From positions 682,001-746,000 of the forward strand of contig CALRMU020000001.1 of the NCBI GenBank assembly GCA_943369295.1: 64,000 nt of DNA. Direction: 5' to 3'. A program made the translations under genes and the position numbers. The notes under the pieces were generated by a model. The model worked only from the letters and a program-made list of their open reading frames with translations. It had not been told where the DNA came from and ran no database searches. Of this stretch, positions 53,724-63,600 are shown piece by piece (positions within the stretch are counted from its first letter, which is position 1; each line of letters opens with the position of its first letter). Source of the stretch: JAKRSE01 sp943369295 (GTDB taxonomy: Bacteria > Armatimonadota > Fimbriimonadia > Fimbriimonadales > Fimbriimonadaceae).

Positions 53724-54188
53724 GTGCACCGTCGTTTGGTTTTCGAGTCAGTTCTTACCGTGACTCCCCAAGAACTATGGGACTTCCACTCGTCGGTCGA
53801 AGCGCTGAAGATTCTCACCCCACCCGACGCCCAGGTTCAAGTGATGGGCGATGACCTAGCCGTCAAGGATGGTGCCATCCATATTCTTAAGGTCAAGAAG
53901 TTCGGGCTGCCTATTGTCTGGAAGGCGCTGATCAGCGATGTGGTTCCGGGCCGACAGTTCAGGGATACGGCTCTCAAATCACCCTTCCCGGCTTGGAGCC
54001 ATTTACATGAGTTTCTGCCCCACCCTGAGGGGGCGCTGCTAAGGGACACGGTCGATTACGTGCCTCCAATGGGTCCCTTTGGGTTCATTGTCGATGCCTT
54101 AGTAGTCAAGAAGGATTTGGAGAAGATGTTCGCCTACAGGCATGAGGCAACAAAGAAGGCTCTAAAGCATGTGAAGGCTCTGACCTGA
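53724..54188 (+). CDS. START/SRPBCC-like ligand-binding protein
   Basis: The 154-residue protein starts with GTG and has the SRPBCC pattern: FESVLTVTPQELWDFHSSVEALKILTP (trimmed family pattern of strand, then 'WxFxxxxxxLxxLxP'), a central strand block (VWKALISDVVPGRQFRDTA), HLHEFLPHPEGALLRDTVDYVP and a C-terminal helix (FAYRHEATKKALKHV). Similar proteins are annotated as polyketide cyclase/dehydrase-like or 'cell-division inhibitor-like'. The ligand is unknown. It stands alone between two terminators. Confidence 0.75.
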   Translation: MHRRLVFESVLTVTPQELWDFHSSVEALKILTPPDAQVQVMGDDLAVKDGAIHILKVKKFGLPIVWKALISDVVPGRQFRDTALKSPFPAWSHLHEFLPHPEGALLRDTVDYVPPMGPFGFIVDALVVKKDLEKMFAYRHEATKKALKHVKALT

Positions 54189-54401
54189 GATAACTGCTTT
54201 TCCTGAGACTGCTTTGGGATCATAGAAAATCAGATATTCAGAGCCTGTCATTCACAACCTTTTCCTTGTCCCTCGGGAAAAATGTGGTCACCCATCTCTG
54301 TTCAAATCACCGGACAGGATGAACGAGCAGCCCCGGAAAAAGAACACAGCTGCTCGAAAGGCAAAACGATCTCAACTGCCTAATCTCTAGTCTAAAAAGA
54401 A
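54189..54401. other. intergenic region with no recognised feature
   Basis: This stretch between convergent genes holds no credible gene or RNA. It ends at the pspA terminator. Confidence 0.6.
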
Positions 54402-54433
54402 GAGTTCCTGTTCAGTAGACTGAACAGGAACTC
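54391..54433 (-). terminator. intrinsic terminator after the PspA-family gene
   Basis: A 15-bp perfect stem (54402-54416 with 54419-54433) with a minimal loop is followed on the minus strand by TTCTTTTTAGA. It lies 22 bases beyond the stop at 54455. Confidence 0.87.
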
Positions 54434-54454
54434 AACACTTGCGAGGCTTAAAAA

Positions 54455-55222
54455 CTAAACCGGACCCTGTCCCTGCTGGAGCCTCTTTTCAAGCTCTTCA
54501 AGCTGAGAATCCACATCTGTCGTGGCAGCAGCGGCGGGGTTGGTTGTCTGAACCGGAGTGGCCAAACCAAGCTTCTCTTCCAGCTTTCGCAGTTCTTCGT
54601 CTGCAGCGTAATCCATCGCCACATCCTCCATCTGCATCATCTTGCCCTGAATGCTGCCAGCGAACATTTCAGTTCGGGCAGAAGCTTCCGCCTGCTTGCT
54701 CTGAATCTTTTCTCGAGCCGAGGCAAAGGTGCCTTCGTACTCGTTCTCGAAGGTGAGGCCCTGAAGACTCTTATTGATTGAGTCCGTGATCTGAGCCTGC
54801 TTCCACTGAGCCTTGAGAGCCAAAGCGTCGGCAGTCTTGCGGCGGACTTCTTCTTCCTGCCTCTTGATCGCAATCTTGACCTGCTCCACAGTCTCCACGG
54901 CTGCCTGAAGAGTGACTTCAAGCTGCTGCAGGGTGGAATCGTTGGCGCTCTTTTCGCGAAGGAACTGCTTTGCCAGTTCTCTGTTGCCCTGACGGAGAGC
55001 CATCGAAGCCTGGCTTTCCATTTGAGTGGACTTTTTGCGGGCTTCATCCAGCATGTTCTGCAGCTTGTTGCGCTGCGAAATGGCCTGAACAGCCTTTTCG
55101 CGGTTGGCAGCCAAGGCTCCCTGCATGTCCCTCTTGGCCTGATCCAGCATCAAGTCAGGATCTTCCACTTTGTCCATAGCCCTGTTGAACAGAGCCTTGA
55201 TCCAGGCAAAGAAGCGATTCAT
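54455..55222 (-). CDS. pspA: PspA/IM30 family membrane-stress protein
   Basis: PspA/IM30 (ESCRT-III-like) proteins coat and repair the inner membrane. The ATG at 55222 gives 255 residues and the amphipathic family start MNRFFAWIKALFNRAMDKVE, followed by DPDLMLDQAKRDMQGALAAN, a long coiled coil and the C-terminal EDVAMDYAADEELRKLEEKLG. The tail is a short Pro/Ala linker plus a final helix (VDSQLEELEKRLQQ). The longer frame to 55297 crosses the promoter and was not used. No pspBC or pspF genes are nearby. It is divergent from the TPR gene. Confidence 0.9.
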   Translation of the reverse strand: MNRFFAWIKALFNRAMDKVEDPDLMLDQAKRDMQGALAANREKAVQAISQRNKLQNMLDEARKKSTQMESQASMALRQGNRELAKQFLREKSANDSTLQQLEVTLQAAVETVEQVKIAIKRQEEEVRRKTADALALKAQWKQAQITDSINKSLQGLTFENEYEGTFASAREKIQSKQAEASARTEMFAGSIQGKMMQMEDVAMDYAADEELRKLEEKLGLATPVQTTNPAAAATTDVDSQLEELEKRLQQGQGPV

Positions 55223-55255
55223 GTCCGTAAGGTCCGCCAACTTAGGGGACACAAG

Positions 55256-55261
55256 ATTATA
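55256..55261 (-). promoter_or_regulatory. -10 box of the PspA-family gene
   Basis: A perfect TATAAT on the minus strand lies 33 bases before the ATG at 55222. The best TTGACA (complement of 55292-55297) is 30 bases away, too far for a normal -35. Confidence 0.45.
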
Positions 55262-55325
55262 CACGGATGGCAGCTTGAGGCTGCGTGGACCTGTCAAGAG
55301 GCGGGGGGCCTGATGGCTAGGACAG

Positions 55326-55331
55326 TAAAAT
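55326..55331 (+). promoter_or_regulatory. candidate -10 box close to the TPR gene start
   Basis: TAAAAT (5/6) lies nine bases before the ATG at 55341, and no ribosome site is present, so the transcript may be leaderless. Confidence 0.4.
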
Positions 55332-55340
55332 CAAAGCCTC

Positions 55341-57185
55341 ATGCGAATCGCCGTCCTGCCCTTCAACGCGGCTGAAGGGGCCTCCGAACCCCTAGCCCGT
55401 CAGTTGGCTGTTCTCCTCAGCGAGCTTCTGCGCCTGGCAGAGGCCGGCGATGAGGTCGGCGCTATCAACTACATGGCCCAAGAGGAGAAAGATGGAGTGA
55501 CCAGATACGTTCTGGCCAACCCCACAAAAAGCCTTAACGAGCCAGAACTTCTTGGCGAGATCGCCCAGAATTCTCAGCCGGATGTCATCATCGACGGCCT
55601 TCTCAATGGCGCCGCGGAGGAAGGATCCGTCACTCTTCGACGATTTGGCAAGAGCTACACCAAGCCAGATTTTGAAACGACTGTTTCTTGGACCAACGGA
55701 AGCCTGCTGGCAGTTCTGACTGACCTCTTTATCCAGGTCATCAGGGATTGTGGCGGCGAGCTCCCGGACGAGCGCACCACCACCGAGGCTCTTTTCCAGA
55801 CCTCCAACGACTCAGCTTTCGTCAACTGGCTGACTGCTTTGGATGGTCTTCAGTACATCGACCGTGCCCAGGGCATGGTTCAAGAGGGCTGGAGCCCCAA
55901 GGAAGCTATCGACGCCGGCCTCTTGGCCGCCGAAGCCGAACAGACCTGGGTGTCTCCTTCCAACATCGTTCTCGAAATCTGTCGCCGATGTTTCCAATTC
56001 CAAATCGGAACCCCTGATTTGGTCAGAGAATCGCTTGAAAAGCTGATCGCCGCTAAGCCAGATGACGCTCTGAACCTTTTCCAGATCGGTGCTTTTTATA
56101 GCGATGCAGGCGACCCCCAGAGAGCCAGCGACCTGCTTGAAAAGGCTGGCAGGCTGGAGCCAACTCAGCAGGCTATCTGGGCCAGGCTTGGCCTTGCTCA
56201 GCTTCAGCTCAATATGCCGGTCAATGCCGAGCGAAGCCTGAGAAAGTCTATTGAGATCCAAACTCCCGAGACCTTCGATGCAGTCGCTTGGGACTTCTTG
56301 AGTCAGGTGCTGGGTTCAACCAACCGTGGTCATGAAATCGCTCCTCTTTGGAAGGGCCTGATCAAGGATCAGCCTCAGAACACCATTGCCCATGCCCGGC
56401 TCGCACAGACCCTCCTGGCTAACGGTCAAAGGGATGAAGCGATTAAGGCCCTGGATTCTAGTCTTGAGACATTGGATGACACCCTTGCCGTCAAGCGCGT
56501 TTACGCTCCTCTTCTTAAGGAAGATAAGGATTACGACCGCGCCATGGACTTTTATGAGGATGTGCTTGAAGAAGTCGGAAACGATATTCCTCTCATGCTC
56601 GAGTACGCCGACGCTCTGGTCCAGGCTGATCGAGCCTTTGAAGCAGAGAAGGTTCTGAGAGACGTCATTGAAGTCGCTCCGGACCCTAACACCAAGGCTC
56701 AGGCTCAGGCTTGGCTGATCGAAATCGAGCAGCCCAAGCGAGTTGAGATTCTGGAATCGGCCAACAAGATGGCAGAAGCAGGCGACGTTGAAGGCGCGAT
56801 TAAGGAACTTAAGCCGCTTCGCAACTGGCTGGCTGACTACTGGAAGCTCTGGGTTTTCTTGGCTTCGCTTCACAACCGAGCCAAGGAGTTTGGTCCGGCT
56901 GAAGAAGCTGCCAAGCGAGCTTTGGAACTCTTCCCAGCCTGCGAACCGGCTATCAGCGAACTGGCCAACAGCTTGATGGGTCAGGAAAGGTTTGAAGAGG
57001 CTTATCATCTGATGGGCAACGCTCTGCAGGCTTTCAACAGCAGCCTGGGCATCGCTATCCAGTTCGGTCTGGCTGCCAGCCGATTCGGCCGCAAGGAAGA
57101 GTCGCGAGGCATGGCTCGACAGATTCGAGAGGCCATTGGACCAAACAGTGACATTGAGGCCGCTCTGGCCGAGATGGAAGCGTAA
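55341..57185 (+). CDS. large TPR-repeat protein with N-terminal TolB-like segment
   Basis: The 614-residue protein lacks a signal peptide and membrane helices, so it is cytoplasmic. Its start, MRIAVLPFNAAEGASEPLA, resembles the 'IAVLPF' N-terminal fold common in TPR regulatory proteins. From about residue 235 there are at least eight TPR units (LFQIGAFYSDAGDPQRASDLLEKA trimmed pattern; ARLAQTLLANGQRDEAIKAL; LLKEDKDYDRAMDFYEDVLE; LASLHNRAKEFGPAEEAAKR). It probably serves as a protein-interaction scaffold. No enzyme motif was found. Partner unknown. Confidence 0.8.
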   Translation: MRIAVLPFNAAEGASEPLARQLAVLLSELLRLAEAGDEVGAINYMAQEEKDGVTRYVLANPTKSLNEPELLGEIAQNSQPDVIIDGLLNGAAEEGSVTLRRFGKSYTKPDFETTVSWTNGSLLAVLTDLFIQVIRDCGGELPDERTTTEALFQTSNDSAFVNWLTALDGLQYIDRAQGMVQEGWSPKEAIDAGLLAAEAEQTWVSPSNIVLEICRRCFQFQIGTPDLVRESLEKLIAAKPDDALNLFQIGAFYSDAGDPQRASDLLEKAGRLEPTQQAIWARLGLAQLQLNMPVNAERSLRKSIEIQTPETFDAVAWDFLSQVLGSTNRGHEIAPLWKGLIKDQPQNTIAHARLAQTLLANGQRDEAIKALDSSLETLDDTLAVKRVYAPLLKEDKDYDRAMDFYEDVLEEVGNDIPLMLEYADALVQADRAFEAEKVLRDVIEVAPDPNTKAQAQAWLIEIEQPKRVEILESANKMAEAGDVEGAIKELKPLRNWLADYWKLWVFLASLHNRAKEFGPAEEAAKRALELFPACEPAISELANSLMGQERFEEAYHLMGNALQAFNSSLGIAIQFGLAASRFGRKEESRGMARQIREAIGPNSDIEAALAEMEA

Positions 57186-57473
57186 GGCTTCTGTCTGGTT
57201 GGTGATTTTCTGGACCCCTTGGCTCTCGCAGGATTTCTGCGGGGGCAGGGGGTCTAGTTATTTATGCAACTGTTTAATGAAGGTTCGCTCTCCCCTGATC
57301 AGCCTTCTATTGGACTGGAAGTCGCTTCACCGAGAGGATAGCCAGGGTCCTTCGTTCGTGGGTTTCACCCACGCCACCCGAAAGTTTCTGAATCTTCAGG
57401 CAGTCTGAGTGGCAGGGGCAGCGCCCCTGAACGAAAATTTTAGACTCAGGCCAGTCTCAACTTCTACTGCGTT

Positions 57474-57632
57474 GGGTGCCCCGCCCCGATCAGCCTGCTG
57501 TCGGGCGGGAACCAGCTAACTTCAGAAGGTTCATTCACGACCTGGTCCTCGCAGGCTCGGACAAGGATCGTGGCACCCGGAAAATCCCATGTCAGAAGAG
57601 CCAATCATGGATTGCCTGCTCTATCAGCCTGC
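57474..57632 (-). repeat. repeat Q, copy 2 (inverted)
   Basis: Reverse complement of about 47350-47510. The edge nearest 57474 is the shared hairpin module. Confidence 0.88.
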
Positions 57633-57672
57633 TGTTGAACAAGATAGCTGGAACTTTGAAGCAGGAAGAGTA

Positions 57673-57875
57673 TGGTGCCCCGGTCTGGCTCCGACGAAGG
57701 AGGAGAAGGCCGGGAACGAACACTTTCAGTCAATCCGGGGCTGCAGCTCCTTCGTCGCTGCCATCCCCGGTCACCCGTGGTGAGATTTGAAAGATTTCTT
57801 CATCAGAACCTTCAAATTTCACCTGGGCTTCTGGTGCCCCGGTCTGGCTCCGACGAAGGAGGAGAAGGCCGGGAA
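57673..57875 (+). repeat. 44-base direct repeat pair inside island 2
   Basis: The unit starting TGGTGCCCCGGTCTGGCTCC occurs at 57673-57716 and 57832-57875 without visible differences, 159 bases apart. It is absent from island 1. Confidence 0.9.
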
Positions 57876-57942
57876 TCCAATCCCTAGCTGATTTCTGGTC
57901 TGAAGCAGCGACCAAAAATGGGATTGTCCCAATCACAGTTTG

Positions 57943-58095
57943 GTGGGGTGCCCCGCCCCGATCAGCCTGCTGTCGGGCGGGAAATGACCGGTCGAGCATT
58001 CGCGCTATCCTCCTCTGCTGCTCGTGCCTCGCAGACAGAAGAGGCCACCCGTACCTTTTGATGAAACGAAGAGTCCTTTCCCTGCCTTCAGCTCG
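57943..58095 (-). repeat. 153-base repeat P, copy 2 (inverted)
   Basis: Reverse complement of 47038-47190 with five differences in 153 positions by eye, no gaps. Confidence 0.93.
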
Positions 58096-58157
58096 TGCCA
58101 TCCGCGGTCACCCTTTACCAGGCAGAATCAGCTGCCTGGCTCAGAATCCTGCCACCC

Positions 58158-58529
58158 TCAAACAGGGTAGGCGATTCCGTCCGGCTGAGGCCCCGTCTCG
58201 GCCACGATGATCGAGCCAAAACCGCCGCGCACATTGAACGTCCCCGTCACCCTCATCCACTTGGGCTGAGTCAGGGCTGCCAAATCGTCCAGAAGCTGGT
58301 TCGTCACGGCCTCGTAGAAAATGCCGTCGTTGCGGAAGGACTGAAAATACAGCTTAAGCGACTTGAGTTCGACACAGAGCTCGTTAGGAACGTAGGCCAC
58401 CTCAATATCAGCAAAGTCGGGCTGACCCGTCACAGGGCAGACGCTGGTGAATTCGGGAGTTGAGTGAATCACCACAAAGTCTCGGCCAGGCTTGGGGTTG
58501 GGAAAAACCTGGAGGATTTCTGCGTTCAT
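58158..58529 (-). CDS. queF: 7-cyano-7-deazaguanine (preQ0) reductase
   Basis: QueF reduces preQ0 to preQ1 with NADPH in queuosine synthesis. The ATG at 58529 gives 123 residues (a TTG at 58538 would add three). The thioimide Cys31 and Asp38 lie in EFTSVCPVTGQPDFA, and the family NADPH motif is ELKSLKLY (54-61). The usual FHE after FRNxGxF reads FYE (Tyr72, Glu73); I recall Tyr or Gln here in other QueF proteins, so it need not mean loss of activity. RGGFGS matches the C-terminal family motif. Other queuosine genes are not nearby. Confidence 0.9.
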   Translation of the reverse strand: MNAEILQVFPNPKPGRDFVVIHSTPEFTSVCPVTGQPDFADIEVAYVPNELCVELKSLKLYFQSFRNDGIFYEAVTNQLLDDLAALTQPKWMRVTGTFNVRGGFGSIIVAETGPQPDGIAYPV

Positions 58530-58706
58530 GTTGGTCAAGGATGACCCAAACCCGGGCCCCTACCGTAACGGCCCCCACCCAAATACCCCCCGCCAAAGGC
58601 CTGCCAATGTTAAGGAATGTTGTCTTGCACTGGGTCCATCCGACCCCCTCAGGGGTCAGGTCGTCCCCCGACGAAAGGGGCCAAGAGGGGTATCAACCAT
58701 GGACAA

Positions 58707-60530
58707 ATGGCGTCGTACGTCCGCAACATCGGGATCATCGCACACGTTGATCACGGCAAAACAACCCTAGTTGACGCCATCTTTCGGCAGGCTGGTCTTT
58801 TTAGAAGCAACGAACATGTCCAGGAAAGGGTCATGGACAGCAACGACCAGGAAAGAGAAAGAGGCATCACCATTCTCTCCAAGGTCGCGAGCTGCACCTA
58901 CAAGGGCATCAAGATCAACATCGTCGATACCCCTGGCCACGCTGACTTTGGCGGCGAAGTCGAAAGAGTTCTTTCGATGGTCGATGGCGTTCTGCTTGTC
59001 GTAGACGCCAACGAAGGCCCCATGCCTCAGACCAGATTCGTCCTAAAGAAGGCTCTGGATAACGGCCTTAAGGTCTGCGTCTGCGTAAACAAGATTGACC
59101 GAGAGGGCTCACGCCCCCTCGAAGCCTACGACAAGACGATCGACCTTTTTATTGATCTCGGCGCAGAGGAAGAAGATCTGGAATTCCCAGTTCTTTACGT
59201 CAGCGGAGTCAATGGCTTTGCCCGAGTCAAGCCAGATGGAACCGAAACCGACCTTCAGGCTCTCTTTGAGATGATCGTCAACGAGATTCCTCACCCCGAT
59301 GTTGAACCAGAAGGCCCTGTGCGGCTGCAGGTCAACAACCTGGATTACAGCGATTACCTTGGCCGAATGTTTGGGGGCAAGCTCCTTCGCGGAACAGTGA
59401 GGGTTGGCGACAGGCTAGTGCTTTACCGAGAAGGCAAGACAACCGCCTTCAACGTCACAAAGCTCTGGACTTACGAAGGCTTGAAGCAGGTTGAAAAGAC
59501 CGAAGTCGGAGCAGGCGAAATCGTCATGATGTCTGGCCTCGATGATGTTCTGATTTCAGACTCAGTCTGTGCCGCCAGCTTTGTCGAGCCCCTCAAGAGA
59601 ATTGAGGTTGAACCTTCGACCTTGACGATGAACTTTTACGCCAACACTTCGCCCCTCTCGGGTCGAGATGGCGGCAAGTTCCTGACCATTCACAAGATTC
59701 GTGAAAGGCTGGAAAGGGAAGAGAAGACTTCAGTCAGCCTTACCATCGACCGAGCCGGTTCTGCCGACTTCGTCAAGGTGGCCGCTCGCGGTGAAATGCA
59801 GCTGTCAGTTCTTATCGAATCGATGAGAAGAGAAGGCTTCGAGATGGCCATGGCTCGACCAGAGGTTATTTTCAAGGAAAATGATCTTGGCAAGAGGCTT
59901 GAGCCAATCGAGCAGTTGACGGCTGAAGTTCCTGATGAAGCCTTGGGCGATTGTCTTGAAGAGCTCTCCCGAAGAAAGGCAGAGATTCAGGATATGCAGA
60001 CCCTGGGTGGCGGCAGAACCAAGGTGGTCTGCAGCATTCCCACCAGAGGCATCATTGGCCTGAGAAGCATCTTCTTGACTATGACCAGAGGAACTGGAAT
60101 CATGGCCGCCATCTTCGAAGGCTATGAAGCCTACCGAGGCGAGGTCTCCAGCCGTAAGGTCGGCAGCCTTATCGCTAAGGATCCGGGCAAGATCACCCGC
60201 TACGCCTACGAAGACGTGCAGGAGCGAGGACAATTGTTCTTCCCGGTCGGCACCGAAGTCTACGGCGGAATGATTGTTGGCCAGTGCAGCCGAGATGAAG
60301 ACATGGTGGTCAACATCACGAAGGAAAAGGCCGCCACCAATATGAGGTCGGCAACATCTGACTCAACTTCAGTCTTGGATTCTCACAAGGACTTCAGCTT
60401 GGAGCAGGCTCTGGCCTGGCTTCGAGACGACGAGCTTCTGGAAGTCACTCCCAAGATGCTGAGGTTCCGCAAGAAGTACCTTGACCACGCTGAAAGAAAG
60501 GTCGCTGACAGGCGTGCTAACGCTCAGTAG
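58707..60530 (+). CDS. typA: ribosome-associated GTPase TypA/BipA
   Basis: TypA is an EF-G-like GTPase that binds the 70S ribosome and aids assembly or translation under stress. The ATG at 58707 gives 607 residues and the family start VRNIGIIAHVDHGKTTLVD; a longer frame to 58617 adds non-conserved residues. G motifs: AHVDHGKTT (G1), RERGITI (G2), DTPGHADFGGEVERV (G3), NKIDRE (G4). The C-terminal BipA region has PTRGIIGLRSIFLTMTRGTG and KNMRSA-type NMRSATSD. It is divergent from queF and convergent with pilB. Confidence 0.95.
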   Translation: MASYVRNIGIIAHVDHGKTTLVDAIFRQAGLFRSNEHVQERVMDSNDQERERGITILSKVASCTYKGIKINIVDTPGHADFGGEVERVLSMVDGVLLVVDANEGPMPQTRFVLKKALDNGLKVCVCVNKIDREGSRPLEAYDKTIDLFIDLGAEEEDLEFPVLYVSGVNGFARVKPDGTETDLQALFEMIVNEIPHPDVEPEGPVRLQVNNLDYSDYLGRMFGGKLLRGTVRVGDRLVLYREGKTTAFNVTKLWTYEGLKQVEKTEVGAGEIVMMSGLDDVLISDSVCAASFVEPLKRIEVEPSTLTMNFYANTSPLSGRDGGKFLTIHKIRERLEREEKTSVSLTIDRAGSADFVKVAARGEMQLSVLIESMRREGFEMAMARPEVIFKENDLGKRLEPIEQLTAEVPDEALGDCLEELSRRKAEIQDMQTLGGGRTKVVCSIPTRGIIGLRSIFLTMTRGTGIMAAIFEGYEAYRGEVSSRKVGSLIAKDPGKITRYAYEDVQERGQLFFPVGTEVYGGMIVGQCSRDEDMVVNITKEKAATNMRSATSDSTSVLDSHKDFSLEQALAWLRDDELLEVTPKMLRFRKKYLDHAERKVADRRANAQ

Positions 60531-60540
60531 GTTAACAAAC

Positions 60541-60592
60541 AGAAAAAGAAAATCTCCCTGGTCAGCTTGCTGACCAGGGAGATTCTTCTTAA
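60541..60592. terminator. bidirectional terminator between typA and pilB
   Basis: A 15-bp perfect stem (60551-60565 with 60570-60584) and a CTTG loop are flanked by T-rich sequence in both directions (CTTCTT on plus; TTTCTTTTTCT on minus). It serves both convergent genes. Confidence 0.88.
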
Positions 60593-60606
60593 GGGCCTGA
60601 CTGCCT

Positions 60607-63600
60607 TTACTTCTTCTTCGAACCAGGCTCGATTCGAGGAATGTCGTCGAAGGCGAGCAGCCTTTGAGCTTCCTTCAAGGTTGTCTGACCCGCCAGCACT
60701 CGTTCCAGGGTGTCTTCCTGCATTGTGCGGTAGCCGTAGAATCGACTGATTTCACCCAGCTTTTCTGTCGAAGCCCGGTCTGCGATGTAAGACGAAATCT
60801 CCTGAGTGACAGGCATGATCTCATGGACTGCGAAGCGGCCTTTGAACCCTGTGTGGGCGCATCGGACGCAGCCAGTTCCCTTGTAGAGCTTGTCGACTCC
60901 GACCAGGCCAAACGTTCTCTCCAGAATCGTCGTTTCATCCTGCGAAGGCTTGTAGGCCGCGCCACACTCGGGACAGATGCGGCGAATGAGTCGTTGCCCC
61001 ATCACTCCGATCAGCGAAGTGCTGAGAAGGAAGGGGTCGATGTTCATGTCAAGCAGTCGAGGAATCGCGCTTGGAGCGTCGTTACAGTGAAGGGTCGAGA
61101 AGACCAAGTGGCCGGTCATTGAGGCGCGGATTGCGGTCTCGGCCGTTTCATGGTCTCGAATTTCACCAACCAGAACCACGTCTGGGTCCTGTCGCAGAAT
61201 CGACCTCAGCTGTGCGGCAAAGGTGAGTCCGATCTTGGCGTTCACCTGAGATTGGCTGATGCCGTCGAGGTTGTACTCAACCGGGTCTTCGCAGGTGATG
61301 ATGTTGGTTTCTTCATCCTTCACCTCGTTGAGCGCGGCGTAAAGGCTCGTCGTCTTTCCTGAACCAGTTGGACCAGTGACCAAGAAAAGGCCGTAGGGTC
61401 TTTTGATCAGGGTCTTAAAGATCGAAAGGTTGTTTGAGCTGAATCCGATATCGTCCAGGCTCTTGACGCCAGCCGATCTGTCAAGCAGTCGCATGACGAT
61501 GCGGCTTCCGTAGAAGCTGGGGAGCACCGAAACTCGGAGGTCAACCACTCGCCTGTCGATTTCAAAGCTGATACGGCCGTCCTGAGGGATTCGCCACTCG
61601 ACTGGGTCGAGCTCGGCCATGATCTTGACTCTCGCCGCGATCATGGGCTGGATCTCCTTAGGAACCGAGTTGACCTTATGGAGCCGTCCGTCGATACGGT
61701 ACCGAACCTGCAGATCGTGCATGGTCGGTTCCATATGGATGTCGCTGGCGCGCATCTTAATCGCTTCTGCGATCAGCTTTTGAACGATGGCAGAAACGGG
61801 TCGAGTTTCCTCTTCAATCGCGGTAGCGCTCTTGTTCTCATCAATATGAGAAACCTTAATGTCACTGGATTTGAAGGCTTCGAGAACCAAGGCGTCCACG
61901 TGGGCGCGGTGGCTTCGGGCGTCCCGGCTGTAGCCTTCTTCAATCTTCTTGGCAAGAGTCTCCTCTTCGCCAAGGGCAGGCTCGACTCGCAGTCCCGTCG
62001 TATGCTGAACGAAGTCAATCGTATCAACATCCGATGGGTTCCTCATCACGAGGGTTAGGGTCACACCCTGCTGCCGGACCGGCAGCACCTGACATCTTAA
62101 GCAGAATTCCGGCTCAAGCAGAGCGAGAAGGTCTGGCTCAAGGGCATCGTCGAAGTACCACGGGATGACATCCTTTTGGGCCGCCAATACCTTGAGAAGC
62201 AGACGGTCAGAGATGATTCCCATCTCGACCAGAGTCTTGCCTAAGGGCCGTTTGGTCTCCTTCTGAGTCTTCAGCGCCTCATTGAGGTCAGCTTCAGAGA
62301 CGAGGCCAAGCTCCTGCAGCAGTTCGCCAACCTTCTTCCACCTAAATGAGCGATTGAGGGTGAAAAGCCTTTCAAGGGACTTCTCAATCTCCTTCTCAGG
62401 ATCAATAGCAGGAGCAGCCGCAGCAACTGGCTCGGGGACCTCTTCTACCTTTTCATCTTCATCGGCAGAGACCCAACGGTCATCAGTGTTGTGATCAGTC
62501 GGGGACTGGGTCACAGGCTCGGTCATCCAAGTGGATGGAAGTCCCCAAGTTTGTGAGCCTTCCGGTTCGCTGTGGGCAGGCACCTGGCCTGGTTCCTCAT
62601 CCTGCCAAAGGCCGACAGGTTCTGCGGTTTCGGTTGGCTGGTCGGCCAAGACCGGAGGCAAAGATTCGTGAGATGAACCCCAATTGATCGGAGACTCTAG
62701 GTCAGTCGTCGATTCTGCAATCTCATCCTCGACAGCCTCTTCCTGAGTTAAGACGGCCAGGACATCCGACACCACCGCTTGCGGCCCAGCATTGTCAAAC
62801 TCTGCCTCAATCGTTGTTGGGGTTTCTGCCTCAACGGCAGGCTCGGGAGCAGCGGCAGGCGGCGGCACCAAAACTGGCGGAGCGGCGATAGCGGTCAAGG
62901 AAGCCGGCTCAAGCTGATCCAAAGGAGGCAGATCGTCAAGGTCTGTTTCAAGTACCGAGACTGGCGGCAGCTCCATCACTGGATCGGGCCAGGAAAAGGC
63001 CGGAGCAGCTTCGGGGGCAGAATCAAGTTCTGCTTCGGGTTCTGGTTCAACAGCCACCGACTCAAACTGGTGGGGCTCGGCTTCAACTCCAACTTCTTCA
63101 ATCGCGGCAGGAATATCGCGATCAAACTCTGAACTAGGCCAGGCAATGGCCCCTGGCTCTTCGAGCACGGGAGGGAGCGACGCGGCAGGCTCAAACACCT
63201 CTTCTGCAAAAGATTCAACTGGCTCTGAAACGGGGTCCGGCCAGGCAAAGGGGGCTGGTTCTTCCTGCTGAGTGGAAAATGCTTCTGGAGCAAAAACTGG
63301 GCCCGATTCCTCGAAAGAATTCGGAGCAGGATCTGGCCAGGCGAAAGGAGTTGAATCTAATCCGGCACTTGCGATCTCTTCGGCAAGCGGCTTGAGGTCG
63401 CTTTCAGATTCAGACCTTTGTGGCCAGCCAAATGCGCTCGGCTTGTCACCAATCAATTCTGTCGATTCACTTTCGTGGCCAGGAAAGGCTTCCACGGCTT
63501 GGGACAAAAGAATGGGTGGAGCTTCAGCTAGAGCAGTTTCTGCTCCGTCTGCCGAATTTTCCTCTGCCTCTACGGGTGATGAAGCAGGCTCTGGATCTTT

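Larger units (their letters stand above)
57186..58157. repeat. repeat island 2: inverted counterpart of island 1, no gene
   Basis: No credible gene lies in these 970 bases. Read on the minus strand from 58095 the order is P (57943-58095), a private insert (about 57633-57942), Q (about 57474-57632) and R (57353-57437), the same order as island 1. The insert carries a 44-base direct repeat (57673-57716 and 57832-57875). Hairpins: GTGGGTTTCACCCAC at 57358 and CAGGGGCAGCGCCCCTG at 57413. Confidence 0.88.

Noticed and set aside
57136..58101. Short frames in repeat island 2
   Set aside because: Translations are those of the repeat modules in different frames; nothing is conserved at the protein level.
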